Source of the DNA: Paludibacter sp.
GTDB lineage: Bacteria > Bacteroidota > Bacteroidia > Bacteroidales > Paludibacteraceae
Assembly: GCA_031292575.1 (NCBI GenBank)
Contig: JARLGX010000030.1
Span: 30,232-94,231, forward strand
Length of the DNA stretch: 64,000 nt
Direction of reading: 5' to 3'
Positions 61,361-64,000 of this stretch are shown here, in pieces. Under the pieces are notes generated by a model that searched no databases, was not told where the DNA came from, and was given only the letters and a program-made list of their open reading frames with translations. Each line of letters opens with the position of its first letter. The stretch's first letter is position 1. A program made the position numbers and the translations under genes.

Positions 61361-61975
61361 ATGAAAAGATTAAAAGTATTGTTGGATTTTATCAAGTTGA
61401 TAATAGCCGAAAAGATTTCATTTTACCGCAATGTTATTGCGAAATTAACAGACAATGCCACGTTTCCCACGCCCGACGTTTCGTTGGCAGATGCTAAAAC
61501 TTCGGTTGACAAGTTAGAGGCATCTTATATAGCATCGAAAGATGGAAGCCATACGGCGATTGCGATGCTACATGCCAATGAAGCTGCGACGGATGAATTG
61601 TTTCGCACGCTGGCAGCCTATGTCGAAAGAATGGCAGGTGGTGACGAATCAAAAATCCTTAGTGCGGGCTTTCATGTGTCGAAGCAACCTACCAGCTTCC
61701 AAAAACCCGACTTGGCTGTGCTGGACGGACCAAATTCAGGGAGTGTGAAACTGGTAGCCAAAGCCGTTGATAAGGCAGGGTCGTATATCTGGCAGATGGT
61801 GAAAGGCACTTTGCCTGCCGACGAAAAAGGATGGATAACCCTTGGATACACTACCCAAGCCAATAATGAAATGGATGGGCTCGAAGTGGCTGCCATCTAT
61901 TACTTCCGTGTGGCTGCTATCACACCCGATGGCACCACCGACTTTTGCTCACCGGTAATGAAAGTGGTGGTGTAA
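61361..61975 (+). CDS. FN3-like domain protein of unknown function
   Basis: 204 residues. The N-terminal half is helical (MKRLKVLLDFIKLIIAEKISFYRNVIAKLTDNATFPTPDVSLADAKTSVDKLEASYIASKDGSHTA), typical of a Bacteroidota family that often follows repeat-bearing loci. The C-terminal half (about 118-204) looks like a fibronectin type III fold: KLVAKAVDKAGSYIWQMVKG, GWITLGYTTQANNEMDGLEVAAIYYFRVAAITPDGTTDFCSPVMKVVV. No signal peptide. Structural, tail-fibre-like or adhesive roles are possible; none is shown. It starts about 120 bp after the 21-bp array, which may lie in its leader. Confidence 0.8.
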   Translation: MKRLKVLLDFIKLIIAEKISFYRNVIAKLTDNATFPTPDVSLADAKTSVDKLEASYIASKDGSHTAIAMLHANEAATDELFRTLAAYVERMAGGDESKILSAGFHVSKQPTSFQKPDLAVLDGPNSGSVKLVAKAVDKAGSYIWQMVKGTLPADEKGWITLGYTTQANNEMDGLEVAAIYYFRVAAITPDGTTDFCSPVMKVVV

Positions 61976-62202
61976 AAAAAATGAAGAATGAAGAATTGGG
62001 AATATAGAATTAAAAAAACTTACAACAACCTCGGTTCAGCGTAGGTTGTCTTGTTGAGTTCGACTCAGGTTGAGCGTAGGTTGGCGGTCTTGAGTTTGGC
62101 GAAGACTTTGCTTTGTCATAGCTAAAAGCAAGGCTTTGCCTTGCATATTCAGAAGTAGAAAAAGGCACGAGCAATTGTTTCTTTTCGGTTAGAAAAAAGA
62201 AT

Positions 62203-62210
62203 TATATTTG
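62203..62210 (+). promoter_or_regulatory. -7 promoter element in the Rhs remnant
   Basis: TATATTTG. The gap 61976-62454 also holds two GCGTAGGTTG words (near 62040 and 62087) and the hairpin module below. Confidence 0.5.
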
Positions 62211-62315
62211 CAAGAAGTATTAAAAGCAGCAGCTTTTGTTTTAGCTTTTACATAGCGAGACAAAATGCCCAACTTCGGGTGGTCGAACATATTACGACGA
62301 ACGAGTTATATTTTT

Positions 62316-62410
62316 GGATTATAAATCCAAAGAATACAAGAACAGGGATTACAAATCCCTGTGACAACCCGAAGCTATTAAGCATATAATGAGCATATCC
62401 GCAAGGACGT
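62316..62410 (+). repeat. Rhs-associated hairpin module, copy A
   Basis: GGATTATAAATCC (62316-62328), a perfect palindromic ACAGGGATTACAAATCCCTGT (62342-62362), then AGCATATAATGAGCATATCC and GCAAGGACG. A similar module occurs at 63077-63172. One frame through the end reads AYNEHIRKD and stops at 62444, matching the AYNKYIRKD end of copy B. It may be the tail of a lost rhs reading frame. Confidence 0.6.
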
Positions 62411-62454
62411 GGTTACGTTGATTTATGATTGTTATGATAAATAAATTTATTAAA

Positions 62455-62877
62455 ATGAAAAATATATATTACACACTTTGGGCAGATTGTTTTATAAAGA
62501 TTAAATCAAACCCCCGAAGCAAAAATATTTGGAAATTCAGTTCTTTTATTTCTATGTCATTAGGAATGGTATTCAACTTTGTTGTATTTATTTCCATTTT
62601 GCAAAGAAATGTCTTACATTGCTATTTTTACAAAATAAATCTATCTTTTATTCATAATGAATTTATAAAATTTTCATTAAGTGGATTGATTTTATTCTTT
62701 CTTCCTCTATTTTTTTTAAATTATATATTAGTTTTTAAAAACAATCAATATGAAAAAATAATGAAAGAATATAAAACTTATAAAGGGAATTTGTTTCTTA
62801 GTTACATCTTAATTTCATGTTTTGGTCCAATTGTTATTGGTGCATTAATTTATTGGATTGAAAGATTATTTTCATGA
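62455..62877 (+). CDS. Small membrane protein, putative immunity-type
   Basis: 140 residues from ATG 62455 (MKNIYYTLWADCFIKIKSNPRS); an upstream ATG at 62425 would overlap the preceding module. Hydrophobic segments at about 35-55, 80-98 and 117-135. Very AT-rich. In Bacteroidota small membrane proteins beginning MKNIYYxLWAD are, as far as I recall, commonly encoded next to Rhs toxins, so an immunity role is plausible but unproved. It is followed by the first 141-bp direct repeat. Confidence 0.65.
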   Translation: MKNIYYTLWADCFIKIKSNPRSKNIWKFSSFISMSLGMVFNFVVFISILQRNVLHCYFYKINLSFIHNEFIKFSLSGLILFFLPLFFLNYILVFKNNQYEKIMKEYKTYKGNLFLSYILISCFGPIVIGALIYWIERLFS

Positions 62878-62911
62878 TAGTTGTTAATAAATTGAAGGCG
62901 TGGCGAACCTT

Positions 62912-63052
62912 GTCGTGCCGGATATATACTTAATCAAATGAGTAAAAGGTAGTGCTGGTTGGTGGGATTTTCTTTTTAATCCCACCTTCTTGTATTATAA
63001 GGATTTGCAATCCGACACATAAATATTTTAATTAAATCATTATATTTGCAAT
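62912..63052 (+). repeat. 141-bp direct repeat, copy 1 (terminator hairpin plus promoter)
   Basis: Identical at 139 of 141 positions to 63860-64000. It contains GGTGGGATT (62961-62969) / AATCCCACC (62979-62987), a terminator-like hairpin; a GGATTTGCAATCC palindrome (63001-63013); and a -7 element TATATTTG (63041-63048). The repeat therefore ends one gene and starts the next. Confidence 0.92.
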
Positions 63053-63076
63053 ATTTAAAGAATTGGATATTAAAGC

Positions 63077-63172
63077 GGATTAAAAATCCTTATAATACAG
63101 TTACGACGAGATTACAAATCTCGTCAACCAGTGCGAACCTTTGCGCATATAATAAATATATCCGTAAGGACG
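63077..63172 (+). repeat. Rhs-associated hairpin module, copy B
   Basis: GGATTAAAAATCC (63077-63089), a perfect palindromic GACGAGATTACAAATCTCGTC (63105-63125), then GCATATAATAAATATATCCG and TAAGGACG. It aligns to copy A with the same order and spacing. One frame reads AYNKYIRKDGKSLTDRIGNAIDN and stops at 63216, upstream of the next gene. Confidence 0.6.
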
Positions 63173-63229
63173 GAAAATCTCTTACAGATAGAATTGGAAA
63201 TGCTATTGATAATTAACGAATTAAAGAAA

Positions 63230-63613
63230 ATGAAAATACTTGATTATATCTATTATAGATTTGCAGAATTGTACAAAAAATGGGATGGTGAAGATGCTAT
63301 AACTGCAGTAATGGCAGTTTCATTAATCATTTCAATGGTTGTTATTGATTTGTTTGGAGCCATTTACATTGTATTCTTTTTTGATAAGTATAAAAAATTA
63401 TATAAAAAAGAAGGGGCTATTGTAGTTGTGGTTTTTATGATAATAGTTATGGTATCCTGTTATAAAAAATACCATGGCAAATATAAGGAAATCAAAAAAA
63501 AATGGAGTAATGAGACAAAAAAGCAACGAGTAATTAGAGGATTTCTTGTATTTATTGCATTTTTTATTCCAATTATTCTTCCATTTATAATAATCAAATT
63601 ACATAACTTATAG
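63230..63613 (+). CDS. Small membrane protein, putative immunity-type
   Basis: 127 residues from ATG 63230 (MKILDYIYYRFAELYKKWDGED); an upstream start at 63131 lies inside the repeat module and is unlikely. Hydrophobic segments at about 25-47, 57-75 and 105-123, with Lys-rich loops between. Unlike the gene at 62455 in sequence but similar in size, topology, composition and position after an identical type of module. No family recognised. Probable orphan immunity gene by context only. Confidence 0.62.
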   Translation: MKILDYIYYRFAELYKKWDGEDAITAVMAVSLIISMVVIDLFGAIYIVFFFDKYKKLYKKEGAIVVVVFMIIVMVSCYKKYHGKYKEIKKKWSNETKKQRVIRGFLVFIAFFIPIILPFIIIKLHNL

Positions 63614-63682
63614 GTAGATTAGGGTAATGTATCAGATTTGGCCTTATTGAAATAAAGACTTGTAAATCAATAATAAATTAAA

Positions 63683-63889
63683 ATGATGAAATGGAAATGG
63701 TGGGTATATGCTCACCATTTTCTAAATTATCTTAGCGGCGGTGCAATGCTGATACAAAATAACGGTGTAGACAGTTTATTGTATGCATATTCTGACTATC
63801 AGGGTTCTTTGATAGCACTGACCGACGAGAGCGGGACATTGGTAGAGCGTTATGCTCTCGTCGTGCCGGATATATACTTAATCAAATGA
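63683..63889 (+). pseudogene. Fragment of an Rhs/YD-repeat protein
   Basis: About 50 codons (LSGGAMLIQNNGVDSLLYAYSDYQGSLIALTDESGTLVERYA) match the last part of the YD-repeat core before the hypervariable tip. At 63860 the homology ends abruptly inside the second 141-bp repeat, where the frame reads VVPDIYLIK and stops. A displaced, decayed rhs 3' end. The N-terminal residues (MMKWKWWVYAHHFLN) show no clear Rhs match. Confidence 0.65.
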
Positions 63890-64000
63890 TTAAAAGGTAG
63901 TGCTGGTTGGTGGGATTTTCTTTTTAATCCCACCTTTTTGTATTATAAGGATTTGCAATCCGACACATAAATATTTTAATTAAATCATTATATTTGCAAT
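63860..64000 (+). repeat. 141-bp direct repeat, copy 2 (runs to the window edge)
   Basis: Same sequence as 62912-63052 with two substitutions; it may extend past the window. It begins where the rhs fragment loses homology. Confidence 0.92.

Noticed and set aside
62030..62110. tRNA-like or regulatory structure from repeated GCGTAGGTTG words
   Set aside because: No cloverleaf, anticodon arm or T-arm could be assembled; only short direct repeats are present.

Overview
The window looks like chromosomal DNA of a member of the order Bacteroidales (phylum Bacteroidota), possibly Paludibacter-like; the genus is a guess. It is AT-rich and most genes lack Shine-Dalgarno sequences. Many starts are preceded by the Bacteroidota -7 element TAnnTTTG, sometimes with TTTG about 19 bp upstream. 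Several families are typical of the phylum: DUF4924, DUF4301, DUF6340, DUF6261-like, a GT3-type glycogen synthase and an OmpH-like chaperone. No tRNA, rRNA, CRISPR array or complete transposase gene was recognised.

Layout. 1-3.6 kb: the 3' part of pheT, a four-helix-bundle (23S IVP-like) gene framed by GAGGYAA repeats, and a Cys/Met-metabolism PLP enzyme. 3.7-5.9 kb: a 41-bp tandem array in front of a DUF6261-like gene, an inverted-repeat element and a lipoprotein-like gene. 6-8.4 kb: rfbA-rfbC-rfbD (dTDP-rhamnose; rfbB is not here). 8.5-13.6 kb: translation genes (S4/Hsp15-like, pth, rplY, infC-rpmI-rplT) plus an aminotransferase. 13.7-18.1 kb: glucan phosphorylase and GT3 glycogen synthase. 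18.4-25.9 kb: phoH, SPOR protein, sod, ompH, divIC/ftsB, dnaX, MFS. 26-33.7 kb: a ParE-type toxin-antitoxin pair, then ilvD-ilvB-ilvN-thioesterase-ilvC with an attenuator. 33.9-39.8 kb: dxs, truncated haemoglobin, GH19, GH3. 40-55 kb: a mixture including an SDR epimerase, a cytidylate-kinase-like gene, ettA, rsmF, MBL hydrolase, DUF4301, PPIase, BASS transporter, PlsC-like protein and rhomboid. 55.4-60.1 kb: a second alpha-glucan cluster (debranching enzyme, GT4, GH57). 60.2-64 kb: an accessory end with a 21-bp palindromic array, an FN3-like gene and a decayed Rhs (YD-repeat) locus with duplicated 141-bp repeats and two small membrane-protein genes.

The most notable signals are these. (1) An ilv leader peptide with the run ILVLVVLLV lies between a perfect promoter and a terminator hairpin, with a competing GGTGAG/CTCACC pairing. 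(2) An A11 run in dnaX sits where slippage in either direction gives an immediate stop, predicting a short gamma-like subunit. (3) infC appears to start at AUA behind a strong Shine-Dalgarno, in a genome that otherwise rarely uses one. (4) Four unrelated tandem arrays have palindromic or hairpin cores and periods of 41, 41, 42 and 21 bp, close to whole helical turns; up to three of them lie upstream of a small uncharacterised gene. (5) A repeat of the form ACCCC(T)AACCCCTAAAGGGG begins exactly at stop codons inside operons, and one copy supplies the last residues of a protein. (6) The Rhs graveyard at the right end repeats a hairpin module before each putative immunity gene.
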